DNA of 51,589 nt from Lysobacterales bacterium (GCA_028285525.1 JANQOZ010000015.1:1-51589), one strand, 5' to 3'; counted from the stretch's first letter, positions 1-9,165 are shown. Program-made: numbers and translations. Notes: generated by a model from the sequence alone, not told the origin.

Positions 1-262
1 GTTTAAACTCCGTAGAGAACTTTCTTCTTTTTGGCATGACGCTCCTCCAGGCCCATTATCGGCCTTTTCAGATGCGTCCGAAATTGTGGGGTAGAACCCA
101 GTGGTTCGGTGTCATCCTAGAGCAGGCTGCCAAACGAGCCGACCTGAGCCCAACGCAGATGCCGAAAGGCGGCGCGTCAATCGCCCCGGAAGTTGGGGCA
201 GTTGACGCGCCGCAAGACCGATCAATTCGGGTTACGCGGCTGCTGGTGGTCCGATGTGAGGC

Positions 263-664
263 CTACAGCAACTCACAACCAACGATCCGAAAGCTGAAGT
301 CCGTCACGGGAATCCGCCCGCTCCGGGTACAACCCAACAGTCGCTGGCTACCAGCCGGTAGGATGTAGACCCGTTCGAACTGCCCGCGGTTGATCCCATT
401 CCTCCAGGTAACTCGAACTGTGACGCGGGTCCGACGGTCGTTCCGTGCGTTCACCACGAACACTCGCCGCCCAGAGTTCGCGAAGCCACAGCCCGATCCG
501 TACCGGAGCCGAGCGCAGCTTCGGACTCCAGTGGCATCGTCGGAAAACGCCTTCTCTTCTTCTGAGTTGATTTTCAGCTCCTCCTCAGGAGCATCGGTAG
601 TCAAGGCTTCTTCATCGGACAAGAAGTTCTCGAGATCGGTGGAAAGAGTTTGGATGGTATTCAT
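263..664 (-). CDS. Hypothetical protein, acidic leader plus basic Cys-containing domain
   Basis: I do not recognise this 133-aa protein. The ATG at 662-664 is preferred over the upstream in-frame one because GGAGACC lies about 8 bases before it. Residues 1-45 are strongly acidic and probably helical or disordered. The remaining ~88 residues are basic and look like short beta strands (VFVVNARN, TRVTVRVTW), with about four cysteines. There is no signal peptide or membrane segment. It is transcribed divergently from the XRE-regulator gene across an intergenic region with a perfect inverted repeat and repeated short motifs, so the two units may share control. The split between acidic front and basic back recalls a leader plus core, but no modification enzyme is adjacent. 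Confidence 0.6.
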   Translation of the reverse strand: MNTIQTLSTDLENFLSDEEALTTDAPEEELKINSEEEKAFSDDATGVRSCARLRYGSGCGFANSGRRVFVVNARNDRRTRVTVRVTWRNGINRGQFERVYILPAGSQRLLGCTRSGRIPVTDFSFRIVGCELL

Positions 665-691
665 AAGAAGTGGTCTCCAGATGTGACTGCA

Positions 692-710
692 CCCGCCAAC
701 CATTGGCGGG
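692..710. promoter_or_regulatory. Perfect inverted repeat, possible operator
   Basis: An 8-bp perfect palindrome with a 3-base spacer (CCCGCCAA, CCA, TTGGCGGG) lies about 28 bases upstream of the 133-aa gene start and in the intergenic region facing the XRE gene. It is not followed by a T-run in either direction, so a terminator is unlikely. A binding site for the neighbouring HTH protein is a reasonable inference. Confidence 0.4.
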
Positions 711-737
711 CTCGTGTGCCCTCAGGGTCAAATATAC

Positions 738-846
738 CAAAAAAGCACTATTAAGAACAAAATAGCACAACATATTTACAAGTCACGTTTTGCGCTTATG
801 TGTGCTTTTCCGATTTTGGTGTACTGTCTGCGCTTTTTTGCGCTAC
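738..846. promoter_or_regulatory. AT-rich intergenic region with repeated GCGCTTTT/AAAAGCAC motifs
   Basis: A short motif of the form TGYGCTTTT recurs at least five times. It appears as AAAAGCAC (741-748) and ATAGCAC (about 762-768) in one orientation. In the other it appears as TTTTGCGCTT (788-797), TGTGCTTTT (801-809) and TGCGCTTTTTTGCGCT (829-844). The region lies just upstream of the likely start of the XRE regulator. The spacing and mixed orientation suggest an autoregulatory operator array rather than coding sequence. Confidence 0.35.
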
Positions 847-872
847 TCTGTACCCTAGGCCAAACACTTACG

Positions 873-1466
873 ATGAGGCATGCCGTGCGCCCGCAACGAA
901 AGAAAGCAACCGGAAGTTCTGCGTCCCAACCGAGTAAGCCGGGCTCAGCCCGACGGACACCTAAAATGGATGCTAAGCACAAGGCAATAGTTGAGAATGT
1001 CAAGGAACTGATAACTGCTATCTCGGACACGAGAGGCCGAAAGCTAACGCAAGCAGAAATAGCTGAAGCCGGATTCGGCGGAGAGTCCAGACAGTCCTAC
1101 GTGAGCGCGATCTTGGCTGGTCATCGCACGCCGAATCGAGCTGTTGTGATGAACTTTGCGAGGGCGCTTGGAGTTTCTCCGAAGGAAATCGATCCCGAAT
1201 ACAAACCGGTTAAGCAGGTCTCCGTGCCAGACCATTTGTTGTATCCGCAGGACAGTAAGGGCGAGTACTTCGATCCGAAACTCGTTGAAGCCATAGAGGG
1301 CGTGCTGGATGAATTCCAAGAGTTGCAGAACACTGAACTGCCACCGAGGGTTCGAACGCAACTAAAAGCCCGGCTACATCAAAACAACCGCGGTAAGGAC
1401 TACAGCTCAAGCTCTATGCTTCGTCAGACCCTATCGATTCTGGTTCAGATAGCAGATGGTGAGTGA
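873..1466 (+). CDS. XRE-family HTH transcriptional regulator
   Basis: A predicted DNA-binding regulator of about 197 aa from the ATG at 873. An internal ATG at 966 would give 166 aa and removes a basic, low-complexity N-terminus; the frame is open further upstream but that stretch looks like promoter. Around 110 codons in from 873 come LTQAEIAEA, then SYVSAILAGHRTPN and FARALGVSPKEI, which is the classic XRE/Cro helix-turn-helix with the Q..I..A and S.I..G..P pattern. The C-terminal ~80 residues are helical with no recognised domain. The next gene begins within or just after its stop codon, so the two are co-translated. The repeated motifs upstream suggest autoregulation. Confidence 0.75.
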   Translation: MRHAVRPQRKKATGSSASQPSKPGSARRTPKMDAKHKAIVENVKELITAISDTRGRKLTQAEIAEAGFGGESRQSYVSAILAGHRTPNRAVVMNFARALGVSPKEIDPEYKPVKQVSVPDHLLYPQDSKGEYFDPKLVEAIEGVLDEFQELQNTELPPRVRTQLKARLHQNNRGKDYSSSSMLRQTLSILVQIADGE

Positions 1467-1467
1467 C

Positions 1468-2088
1468 ATGAGCATGGATGAAACAAACCCGAAGGGGCGC
1501 AGCGATATCCCCAGTCTTTCCCAGGCTTCTGAGATCAAAAGACTAAAAGAGGAGCTTGACAAGAAAGAGGCTGAGAATGAAAAGCTACGAGAGCAGATGA
1601 ACCCAGATAGGGATGAGGAGTTTCAACGCTTACAGTTGTTAAGTTATGAGCAAGCTGAGAAGTTAAAGGAGCTGGCTGCAAGCAACAAAGAAATCGTCTC
1701 AGAGAATATAGAGCGCGAAGCTGAGGTGGCAAAGGCCAACGAGGACCACATTACACACCTGAGAAACGTAGAGGATCGGCACACGGAGTCGATGGCGGCC
1801 CAAAAGAAGGAACTCCTTAGGGGCTTTCGGGATGAGAAAGAGCAGTTACAGGAGGAGCACCAGACAGGTTTGAAGCAGCTTGAGTTGTCGTGTCAAGTAG
1901 AGCTTAGCTCGGCCTCGTCAACTCTGGAGAAGCTAAAGCTCTCGCACCGAGAGGAGCTTGACTCGTACAAAGAGGACCTACGCAAGGTCAAGAGTCAAAA
2001 GAAGCGCTGGCAGATCGCGACCTGTGTGCTTGTCTTCATCGCGGTTTGCATTGCAGCGGTTTGCATCGGTGTTGCCCTGTCTAGGTGA
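1468..2088 (+). CDS. Tail-anchored coiled-coil protein
   Basis: An unrecognised 206-aa protein. Residues ~20-175 form almost continuous charged heptads rich in E, K, L and Q, a long coiled coil. A basic patch (SQKKRW) is followed by one C-terminal hydrophobic segment (CVLVFIAVCIAAVCIGVAL) ending three residues from the stop, a tail-anchor arrangement with the coil facing the cytoplasm. The ATG at 1468 sits one base after the upstream stop and has GGTGAG ahead of it; an ATG at 1456 that overlaps the upstream gene is also possible. Coupling with an HTH regulator suggests a regulated membrane-tethered rod, but no function can be assigned. Confidence 0.65.
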   Translation: MSMDETNPKGRSDIPSLSQASEIKRLKEELDKKEAENEKLREQMNPDRDEEFQRLQLLSYEQAEKLKELAASNKEIVSENIEREAEVAKANEDHITHLRNVEDRHTESMAAQKKELLRGFRDEKEQLQEEHQTGLKQLELSCQVELSSASSTLEKLKLSHREELDSYKEDLRKVKSQKKRWQIATCVLVFIAVCIAAVCIGVALSR

Positions 2089-2610
2089 ACTATCGGCATC
2101 GTCTTTCGCGAAGCGCTTCGAACGTGACGGAATAGAGCCGTAGGACGATCCCCTAAAGAGATCAGTCGCCACTACTAGGGCACGCATCAGTCGACATGAG
2201 TACGCGGAGCCCCCGGCAGTGTCCCGTCTACAATGAAAGTGGGGCGTCACAGCTTGGCGAGTAGCCAGCGCCAGTTGTAGTGCACGATTTTGGGGCTGAG
2301 GTTGCGCAAATGTCGAGCGTGACGGCGCGATGTACCAGTAGATGTGAATACTCCGGAGCGCCGTGTTGTCCTCGCCACGCCTTATGTGGGTGCCAGAGGC
2401 CTTAGCATTCGATTTCACTCGGTCCAATGGCTGGCGCAGGTCGTGTAATGCAGCAATACCGTTTAGTGGTCTAGAACTTGCTCCTGTGAGGGCGTACCGC
2501 GTCCGCGCGGGCCAACCGAACACCAGCAGGACGGGGACGATTCAGATGAGCTAAGGGGTGATAGAGCAGGCGATCGACGCGGAGCAGACGCGCTTCGAAG
2601 AGCCTGAAAA
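2089..2610. other. Region without a convincing gene
   Basis: About 520 bases between the coiled-coil gene and the IS256-family element. The open frames on both strands are short or have no family resemblance. On the minus strand one frame reads ALHDLRQ and, some 35 codons later, IHIYWY. This faintly recalls the HxLR and RY boxes of a tyrosine recombinase in decay, but the region between does not support it. Nothing firm can be called. Confidence 0.4.
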
Positions 2611-3844
2611 CGAGACTGTGTACTGCCGGTTTCACAGGTGGGCCTCAAGTCGGCCCTCAAATTCGATCATAAAGCGATTCAGCGCAGCCTTCCAATTACG
2701 GATCGGCATCGACCATTTTTTGGATGCCTGCTCGATGGCCAGGTAGATCACTTTGAATGCCGCCTGGTCGTGAGGAAAGATTTTTCGGTTCTTAATCGAT
2801 TTCCGGATCACGCTGTTGAGCGATTCGATGGCATTGGTGGTGTAGATCACCGTCCGGATTTCCGCCGGGACGTCGAACAGGGTAATCAGGTTGTCCCAGT
2901 GTTTGCGCCAGAATTTGGCAATCGTGGGATAGGCGTCGTCCCAACGCTCAGCAAAGGCGTCCAGTTCCTGGGTCGCTTCGTCCGCATCCAAGGATTGATA
3001 GATTTTCCGTAGGTCAGCAGCCACTGCTTTGCGGTTTTTCCAGCTCACATAACGCAACAAGTTGCGAACCATGTGGACGATGCACAGCTGGATCCGGGCC
3101 TGACCGTATGGATGGCGTCGGGAAAGCCGCTCAAGCCGTCCACGCAAGCGATCAGAATGTCCTCTACGCCGCGTTCCTGCAGCTCGGTCAGCAACGACAG
3201 CCAGAACTTGGCACTTTCGCTCTCAGACACCCACAGGCCCAGGCATTCTTTGTGACCGTCCAGGTTGATACCCAGGGCAATGTAGATCGTTTTCTTGATG
3301 ACCCTTTTGTCCCGGCGAACTTTCACGACCAGGCCATCGAGATAGACGATAGGGTAAATTTCATCCAACGGCCTACGCTGCCATTGTTCCACTGGGTCAA
3401 TGACCGCGTCGGTCACTTTCGAAATCAGGGCAGCGGAAACATTGGCACCGTACGCGTCTTTGAATGCCGCCACGATTTCCCGGGTACTCATGCCCTGGGC
3501 ATAGAAAAACAGGATCTGATCGTCAAACTGGGTCAGCCGGGTTTGGCCTTTTTTGACGAACTGCGGGTCGAAAGTGCCGTTGCGGCTGTTGCCGGAATTA
3601 CGGCCTTCGGGGGCGTTTTTTTGTAGCCAAGATGATCATCCATCTCGGCATTAAGGGCCGTCTCAACGGTCAGTTTCAGCAGCTCGCGGCTGAGGGCCGA
3701 CAGGTCTTCTTCGGTCTTCAGATCTTTGGCCAGCTCCTTGGCCACGGCTTCCAGTTTCGGATTCTTACTTTTTCTGCTCATCCCGGTTCCTCCTTCGGAA
3801 ACAGTAGGGGGTTATGAGCAGTTAAAAAAATCTATTTACAGGCT
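2611..3844 (-). mobile_element. Decayed IS256-family insertion sequence
   Basis: The element carries a broken IS256-type transposase on the minus strand. Its probable ends are imperfect inverted repeats: GAGACTGTGTACTG near 2611-2624 and CTATTTACAGGCTC near 3830-3844, which match at 9 of 14 positions when one is reversed. No target-site duplication is obvious. Its right end abuts the first IS91-like remnant, so one element probably inserted beside or into the other. Confidence 0.75.
2632..3781 (-). pseudogene. IS256-family transposase (mutator type), frameshifted
   Basis: This would be a DDE transposase of about 380-400 aa but is split into three frames. The N-terminal part (3533-3781) has the usual start with LKTEEDLSALSREL and HLGYKK. 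The middle part (to about 3045) has YLDGLVVKVR and IACVDGLSGFPDAI, which hold the two catalytic aspartates. The C-terminal part (2632-3147) has CIVHMVRNLLRYVSWKNRK and TTNAIESLNSVIRK with the catalytic glutamate. One frameshift lies near 3590-3600, just after KAVIPAT, and another near 3100-3140. All catalytic residues survive, so the decay looks recent, or sequencing errors could account for it. Confidence 0.85.
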
Positions 3845-4565
3845 CCCTTCGAACGCGACACGCTGGAGCGACTGTGCCGCTACATCACCCGCCCACCCGT
3901 TGCGGACCGGCGGATTGCGCTGACGCCCGACGGCAACATCCGCTATGAGTTGAAGACGCCCTATCGGGACGGCACCACCCACGTCATTCTCGACCCCGTG
4001 GATTTCATGGCCCGCCTCGCGGCGCTGGTGCCTCGCCCGCGGGTTAACCTCACGCGCTACCACGGCGTTTTGCACCGTCGAGCCGGCTGCGGGGCCAGGT
4101 CACCCCGGCACGCCGCGGCAAGGGCGGGCGCCCCGGCACCGAGCCGACCGAAGACCACGAGCACGAACCTGCCCGCCCACGGCAGTCCATGACCTGGGCC
4201 CCGCGCCTGCGGCGGACCGGTGAAAGTCATCGCAGCGATTGAGGACCCGAGCGTCATCACTCAGATCCTGAAGCATCTGAGCGAGCGTGGGGCCCATCAG
4301 AGCCTGCCGCTCGCTCGTGGACCACCCGGCCTGTTTGACTGATCAGGAACGAGCATCACCAAAAAAAGGACATTGCTGCGAGCGGCAGGGCCGGCGTCAG
4401 CCTGAAATTGCAAATCTGGCCTGGCGATCCTCCGGCGAGCGTAGAACAGCCGAAAAACGGCCAACGATTCGGGTCGCAGGCTGCCCCAAGAGCTGAACAG
4501 TATGGTGAAACAAGAGCTTCAGAATCGGCCCGCTACTGGGACAGGGTGCTTATTTGCCCTATCCC
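3844..4565 (+). pseudogene. IS91-like transposase remnant, copy A
   Basis: The C-terminal half of an IS91-family (HUH/Y2-type) transposase. The frame opening at 3842 reads PFERDTLERLCRYITRPPV, IALTPDGNIRYELKTP, RDGTTHVILDPVDF, RLAALVPRPRVNLTRYHGVL. It then shifts frame and resumes near 4211 with KVIAAIEDPSVITQILKHL and a stop. The region in between is shortened relative to copy C. About 240 bases of the downstream end (to roughly 4565) are shared with copy C and finish near the sequence GCTTATTT, which may be the element's terminus. The N-terminal catalytic part is missing. Confidence 0.8.
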
Positions 4566-4719
4566 CCTCGATGCGTGGTCGTTGCTGCCGCAGTGGTTAC
4601 CTCCACGGAGGTCGGCGAAACGTAGAGCGGGCAGCCGGCCAACCCAGTTTGCGAAACCACCTCGAGAGCAGGATCGAGCTGAGTCGATCTTACTTGATTG
4701 GGTACTGACGCGAGGACTT

Positions 4720-7662
4720 TCAATTAAGACTGACTCGAGGCTCGCCTAGCGCATCTGCTCGCGCTCGCACCTCGAGTGCTCTATCCACGTCTCCTGTTTT
4801 CTCAAGACACAGTGCCAGAAGAATCCAGGTCATCGGCTCATTGGGATCCAGCGACGTCGAACGCTCTAAGGCCTCGCGGGCATCGTGGAACATGTCCCGC
4901 CTCGATAGAGCATGGCCCAATGTGAACCACGCTCCGGCTGACTGGTCGTCTAATGCTACGGCAGCTCGTGCGTTTGCCTCGGCCTTGTCGAACGCCTCGC
5001 TGCGTATCTGGCTGTCAGCAAGGGCTTTATAGGTTGCCGAATCAGCAGTTCCATCGGCGATTGCCTGGCGATGCAGCGCGTCCATCTCATCACTTATCTG
5101 GGCGGCGCTCTGGGTCATTGTGCGGGCATCGGCTTCGCCGAGGTCTGTCGACAGCGTTTTGACACCGGGCAACTCTAACTGAAGGTCCGAGACAACCTGA
5201 CGGATCACTTTCGGGGTCGAACCCCGAGACCATGCGTCGACCCTCTTTGTCTCCAACATCCACGCCGACCAAGGGTCTGTAAAACTCACACCGCGCTTGT
5301 TTGCCTCCCTGTGCAAGAAGACCGCGAGCAACTGATCGTGCCGCAGCTCAGCCAGACCAGCGTCCCGACAGATAACCCCGACAGCGTCCAAGTCATCACC
5401 ATTCGGCGGGCTTACGTGCAGTGCATACACGACGGTCTCGCCGCTCGCTGGTGCTACGCCCACCGAATCAGACACGCTGGCGACGATGCGATCGAGTTTT
5501 TTGCTGCGCACTATGTCTGTCGGTGCCGAGTGACCGCACATGCGGCAGTGTAGTCGCTTGCCAACGTCGCGGTTTGTCAGTATGTAGACGCTGCAACCCG
5601 GGCACTGCGAGAAATAGAAAGGACTGCCACGCAGTTCCTCGCCCCCAGGCGAAAATCGGGGATCACGCTTGGCACGCTGAAGCTCTTTCATGAATGCATC
5701 GGTGTAGTTGGGAAAGTCTACGTATTGGTAGTAGTCGATAGTGAAGTCTTGAAAATCATAAAAACGAAAGTTCATGAACGGAATTGGTGGGCCTTCATCC
5801 GGCTCCTGCGGCAACTCCTCGTTCGTTTCCACATCACCGACGCTTGGAACGTTCGTAGTCGGGGAGTCAGTATCATTGTCACCATCGAAATCGGTTTCGG
5901 GACCGTCACCAACGACCACCTCAGAATCGCCGGCATGTCTGTTCACCAGCATTTCAATAAGCTCTTGCGCCTCCCCCAGGATCGCCTCTCGCAGATCGTC
6001 TTCCATGTTGCTGCGCATACCCGTATGAAGTGCATATATTGCATCTTCTTTTTGCAGCAACACCGCGCAGGCGAGTGTGCGTACCAGCCATTCACGACTC
6101 TCATGCCCCGCATCGAAGGCAGCGTCGAGCGCCGCCCACGCATCTTCGAGTCTTCCGCGATGATCCATTTGCACCGCTGCGAACTTGACTCGGATTATGC
6201 CGTCATTTGGCTCGAGACTGATCGCTCGACTCAGCGCGCTCACCGCATCATCGTAACGGCCCACCAGCGTATACGCCTGACCGAGGTTAGCCCAGGCGGT
6301 ACCGACATCCGGCGAGCGTCGGACGAAGGGCTCCAACAAGCGCACGGCGTCGTCACCTTTATGCTGTTCCAGGTATACAGTCGCTAGGTTCACAATCACC
6401 ATCGGCAGCTGCTCATCCGAAACCGTGGCGAGCAGTTCGTCGTAGATGGCCCTGGCTTCCTCGTATCGCTTCAGACGTTTGAGCGACAGCGCATACTCCG
6501 CCTTAAAGTTTGCGACGTCTTCTTCACGAAGCGCCTCGATATCGACTCGGGCATACGCCTCAAGGGCTTCCTCGTCACGATTGGCCAGCGACAACGCCGA
6601 ACCGCGCCGAAACCAGAGCGCGTCCGAGTACTGGGCTTGATCGATGCTGTCCAGAAGTGCCAGCGCAGAGTGTGTGTCGCCCAGCTCCAGCAAACCACTC
6701 ACGCGTGACTCAGCCAGCCCCGATCGTTCATTTTTTATTTCGTGAATCCAGTGCGCGGCCTTCATCATGTGTTGGAGCGCGGCAACTGGATCATGCTCTT
6801 TCCACTGGTGGGTCAGGCGCTCGAATACCTGCCCAAAGTCGGCCGGACGATTTGCAGGATCTTTTTCCAGGCAACTCAGTACTAGCTGGACGACACCCTC
6901 GGGGTATTCGTCGGATGTATCCCAGAGCGGCGATGGTGACGAGGTTCGGTGCGCGCGTGCCCAGCTATCTCGATCCCCACCTTCCGGCAGGTATGGGGTC
7001 CGGCCAAACAACATCTCGTAAAACATGGCACCAAATGCATATATGTCGCTTGATACACTGCGAGTTTCTCCGTCCCAAAGTTCCGGCGCCAGGTACGCCC
7101 AGGTACCCTCCAATCGCGAATCTGCTCGACCCAGGATACCAGCGGATGCAAGGCCGAAATCGGTTAGAAACGCTTGCCCACCCAGGAGCAGGATGTTTGC
7201 CGGCTTGATATCACCGTGAACGAGTTCCTCGACATGCGTGGCAGCCGAGCGCAGGGCGAGAGCACACTGAAAACCAAATTGCAATGCCTGGCCCAAAGGC
7301 AATGGTCCACGCTCAAGAAGATCGGCGACGCTTCGCTCACCAAGCTCACCCTTGCTGACGGCGGGCATCACGAGGAACGGGCGATTGTCTATATGGATTA
7401 GTCCCAAAACCGGCATGATGTGGGGTTGTCCCGACAGCCTTAGCCAGGTAGCCGCTTCGCGCTCGAACGACAAACGCGCTGCGTTGTCGAAGAAGAACTT
7501 CTTCTGAAACGTCTTGAGCGCAACCAAGGTCAGAGACTCGTCTTTGGGCTGCGCGGCCGCATCCTCTCTTAGGATCTCACAAACAAAAACCTCGCCCATC
7601 CCACCTTCGTGAACCTCTACTACCCGGTAGTTCTCCCCGAGCATCTCTCCTCGCTTCGCCAT
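4720..7662 (-). CDS. Ser/Thr protein kinase with TPRs and zinc ribbon
   Basis: A 980-aa Hanks-type kinase. Residues ~8-285 form the kinase domain: glycine loop EGGMGEVFV (19-27), VALK with Lys50, Glu69 in the C-helix, HGDIKPAN (149-156), DFG (168-170), GTWAYLAPE (187-195) and Asp206. Arg of the HRD motif is Gly150, so this is a non-RD kinase. Residues ~315-560 are TPR-like helical repeats. An acidic linker (~578-625) leads to a tyrosine-rich stretch (633-653) and a zinc ribbon with Cys687, Cys690, Cys706 and Cys709. A second TPR group closes the protein (~880-975). No membrane segment is seen. The ATG has AAGAGGAG nine bases upstream and lies 43 bases after the DUF4062 gene. The context suggests a signalling or scaffold protein of a conflict system. 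Confidence 0.9.
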   Translation of the reverse strand: MAKRGEMLGENYRVVEVHEGGMGEVFVCEILREDAAAQPKDESLTLVALKTFQKKFFFDNAARLSFEREAATWLRLSGQPHIMPVLGLIHIDNRPFLVMPAVSKGELGERSVADLLERGPLPLGQALQFGFQCALALRSAATHVEELVHGDIKPANILLLGGQAFLTDFGLASAGILGRADSRLEGTWAYLAPELWDGETRSVSSDIYAFGAMFYEMLFGRTPYLPEGGDRDSWARAHRTSSPSPLWDTSDEYPEGVVQLVLSCLEKDPANRPADFGQVFERLTHQWKEHDPVAALQHMMKAAHWIHEIKNERSGLAESRVSGLLELGDTHSALALLDSIDQAQYSDALWFRRGSALSLANRDEEALEAYARVDIEALREEDVANFKAEYALSLKRLKRYEEARAIYDELLATVSDEQLPMVIVNLATVYLEQHKGDDAVRLLEPFVRRSPDVGTAWANLGQAYTLVGRYDDAVSALSRAISLEPNDGIIRVKFAAVQMDHRGRLEDAWAALDAAFDAGHESREWLVRTLACAVLLQKEDAIYALHTGMRSNMEDDLREAILGEAQELIEMLVNRHAGDSEVVVGDGPETDFDGDNDTDSPTTNVPSVGDVETNEELPQEPDEGPPIPFMNFRFYDFQDFTIDYYQYVDFPNYTDAFMKELQRAKRDPRFSPGGEELRGSPFYFSQCPGCSVYILTNRDVGKRLHCRMCGHSAPTDIVRSKKLDRIVASVSDSVGVAPASGETVVYALHVSPPNGDDLDAVGVICRDAGLAELRHDQLLAVFLHREANKRGVSFTDPWSAWMLETKRVDAWSRGSTPKVIRQVVSDLQLELPGVKTLSTDLGEADARTMTQSAAQISDEMDALHRQAIADGTADSATYKALADSQIRSEAFDKAEANARAAVALDDQSAGAWFTLGHALSRRDMFHDAREALERSTSLDPNEPMTWILLALCLEKTGDVDRALEVRARADALGEPRVSLN

Positions 7663-7705
7663 TGATGCACTCTCCTCTTGGGGTACGCAATCCGAGCCTT
7701 CGAGC

Positions 7706-8704
7706 TCACGGCGTGGACGAAAACAGGTCCTTTACGCCGGCCGTCTTCTTTTGGCCCTGCGGCTGAGACACTTCGCGCGCCAAGCGATCAAAAGCGTCCT
7801 GACCCAACGTTTTCCTCAGCTCCGCGCAAGTTTCACTGTCGGTGTCAAGAAAACCCAACAACAAATGATGCGCCTCAATGACCGAACTCGGCTCCCGCTT
7901 TGCACATAGCCGCGCCGCCTGGACATCGAGGCGCTCGAACCAGTCGAATTCAGTAAACGCGTCTTGTGCCTGAAACTTACGCAGTCCTTCAACAATTCGT
8001 TCCGCTTTGTCGGTAGCGACTTTGTCGAGCATCTGCCGAATTGCTCGTATTGAAAACAGTGCACGCAGCAGGTTTGGTGTACCGAACATTACGCCGTTTG
8101 TTCGACAACGATCTTTCTCAAGATCAAGCAGTTGAGCCAAGTTGCGATCCAGCGCCGGGCGACGGCTGCCGAAATCGCTCATCAGCAACCGTTGCAAGTG
8201 TTCGCGCAACATCTCTTTGAATTGGCTATCCGACTCGTAGGTAAATGCGAGCCCCAAACCATTGACGCGCTCATGAAATCTGGCGACCTGTAGCAGCTGC
8301 TCGGCATCATCGATGTTTGTAGGCGGCGGAATCTCGCACTGTCCGAAATAGCTTAGGACCCGAGGGACACCGGTCTGCTGCCAGGATCTCAGCGCCCAAT
8401 CGAATTCCTCCTCGGTGCCCGATGCAGCGACGCCGGTTGGCGTGCCAAAACGCTGCCACATAATTAGTACAACAATATCGATCGGACCCATTTGATCGAA
8501 AATTATTTGCTGTGGTCGTCCTAACTCGGGTAGTGAATGACTCTCCCAACGAACAACTTCGACTACCAATCCCTGCTGTTTGGCCACGCCGCGATTCAAC
8601 TCTTCCGCAAGATCTGAGACATGGTCTCGTTCGCGGGACACATCGCTGGCTGAGGCAACCATCACGCGAACTCGCTCCACGATTGGCGAAGCATCGATAT
8701 TCAT
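7706..8704 (-). CDS. DUF4062-type protein with Clp-N-like C-terminus
   Basis: A 332-aa protein likely to be the first gene of the kinase operon. Residues ~12-130 match the DUF4062 pattern: VMVASASDVSRERDHVSDLAEELN, split into a strand and helix, followed by WESHSLPELGRPQQ, IDIVVLIMWQRFG and GTEEEFDWAL. From family knowledge this fold is found at the N-terminus of large NTPase conflict proteins, where it is thought to be a TIR-like or sensor domain. Residues ~200-310 contain helical segments such as TPNLLRALFS and EAHHLLLGFLD, reminiscent of ClpA/B N-terminal repeats that bind client proteins. The ATG is preceded by GAGGACC. The gene probably supplies sensing for the downstream kinase. Confidence 0.75.
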   Translation of the reverse strand: MNIDASPIVERVRVMVASASDVSRERDHVSDLAEELNRGVAKQQGLVVEVVRWESHSLPELGRPQQIIFDQMGPIDIVVLIMWQRFGTPTGVAASGTEEEFDWALRSWQQTGVPRVLSYFGQCEIPPPTNIDDAEQLLQVARFHERVNGLGLAFTYESDSQFKEMLREHLQRLLMSDFGSRRPALDRNLAQLLDLEKDRCRTNGVMFGTPNLLRALFSIRAIRQMLDKVATDKAERIVEGLRKFQAQDAFTEFDWFERLDVQAARLCAKREPSSVIEAHHLLLGFLDTDSETCAELRKTLGQDAFDRLAREVSQPQGQKKTAGVKDLFSSTP

Positions 8705-8741
8705 TAATAAGGTCCTCGCTGATTGAGTCGAATACCTAATA

Positions 8742-8747
8742 CTATAT
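8742..8747 (-). promoter_or_regulatory. Possible -10 box of the DUF4062-kinase operon
   Basis: TATAGT on the minus strand lies about 40 bases upstream of the DUF4062 start codon, in an AT-rich stretch. No strong -35 hexamer is visible at the expected distance, so this is only a candidate. Confidence 0.25.
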
Positions 8748-8892
8748 GGAATCCAGGTGGTCGATGAACGAATATGGATCGGATTGTCCTACCGCCTCGC
8801 CGGCAACCGTCGCAAAAACAGTAGTAAGATTGGAATGGCGAAGAAAGGCGCTTCGTAGCTGATCGTGAACTGCCTGAGTTTCTCCTTGCGGA

Positions 8893-9165
8893 TCCACGAT
8901 CAGGGAGAAACCTATCCTTTCACCTACCGGGACGAGCGTGAGATGGTGTTTACCTTACGCAATACACTGGTCCTACGGCAGGCAGCGAGAGACGCTGGTG
9001 ATTGTGGTGCAGGAAGGTGGCGACACTAGCACAACGCTGGTCTACGGCGGGGCCGAACCGGGCTCCGACCGGATCGGCTTCAATCCGGACTGGATTCGGC
9101 TGCAGTGCGACCTAGACACGCGAAAAAATCGCAATTTCCAGCACTGGCTGCGGCCGGACAGCTGA
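8893..9165 (+). pseudogene. Remnant of an unknown gene, frameshifted
   Basis: Two neighbouring plus-strand frames read as plausible protein. One gives HDQGETYPFTYRDEREMVF and TLRNTLVLRQ. Near 8985 the sense moves to another frame: RETLVIVVQEGG, TTLVYGGAEPGSDRIGFNP, DWIRLQCDL, NFQHWLRPDS and a stop. The amino-acid pattern looks like a real but broken C-terminus of a protein I cannot name. It lies between the DUF4062 operon and the GST gene, in a stretch (8705-9207) with no other gene. Confidence 0.35.

Noticed and set aside
1978..2523. Long minus-strand open frame and a possible decayed tyrosine recombinase
   Set aside because: Only ALHDLRQ and IHIYWY recall recombinase boxes. The intervening sequence has no family match, and half of the frame is antisense to the coiled-coil gene.
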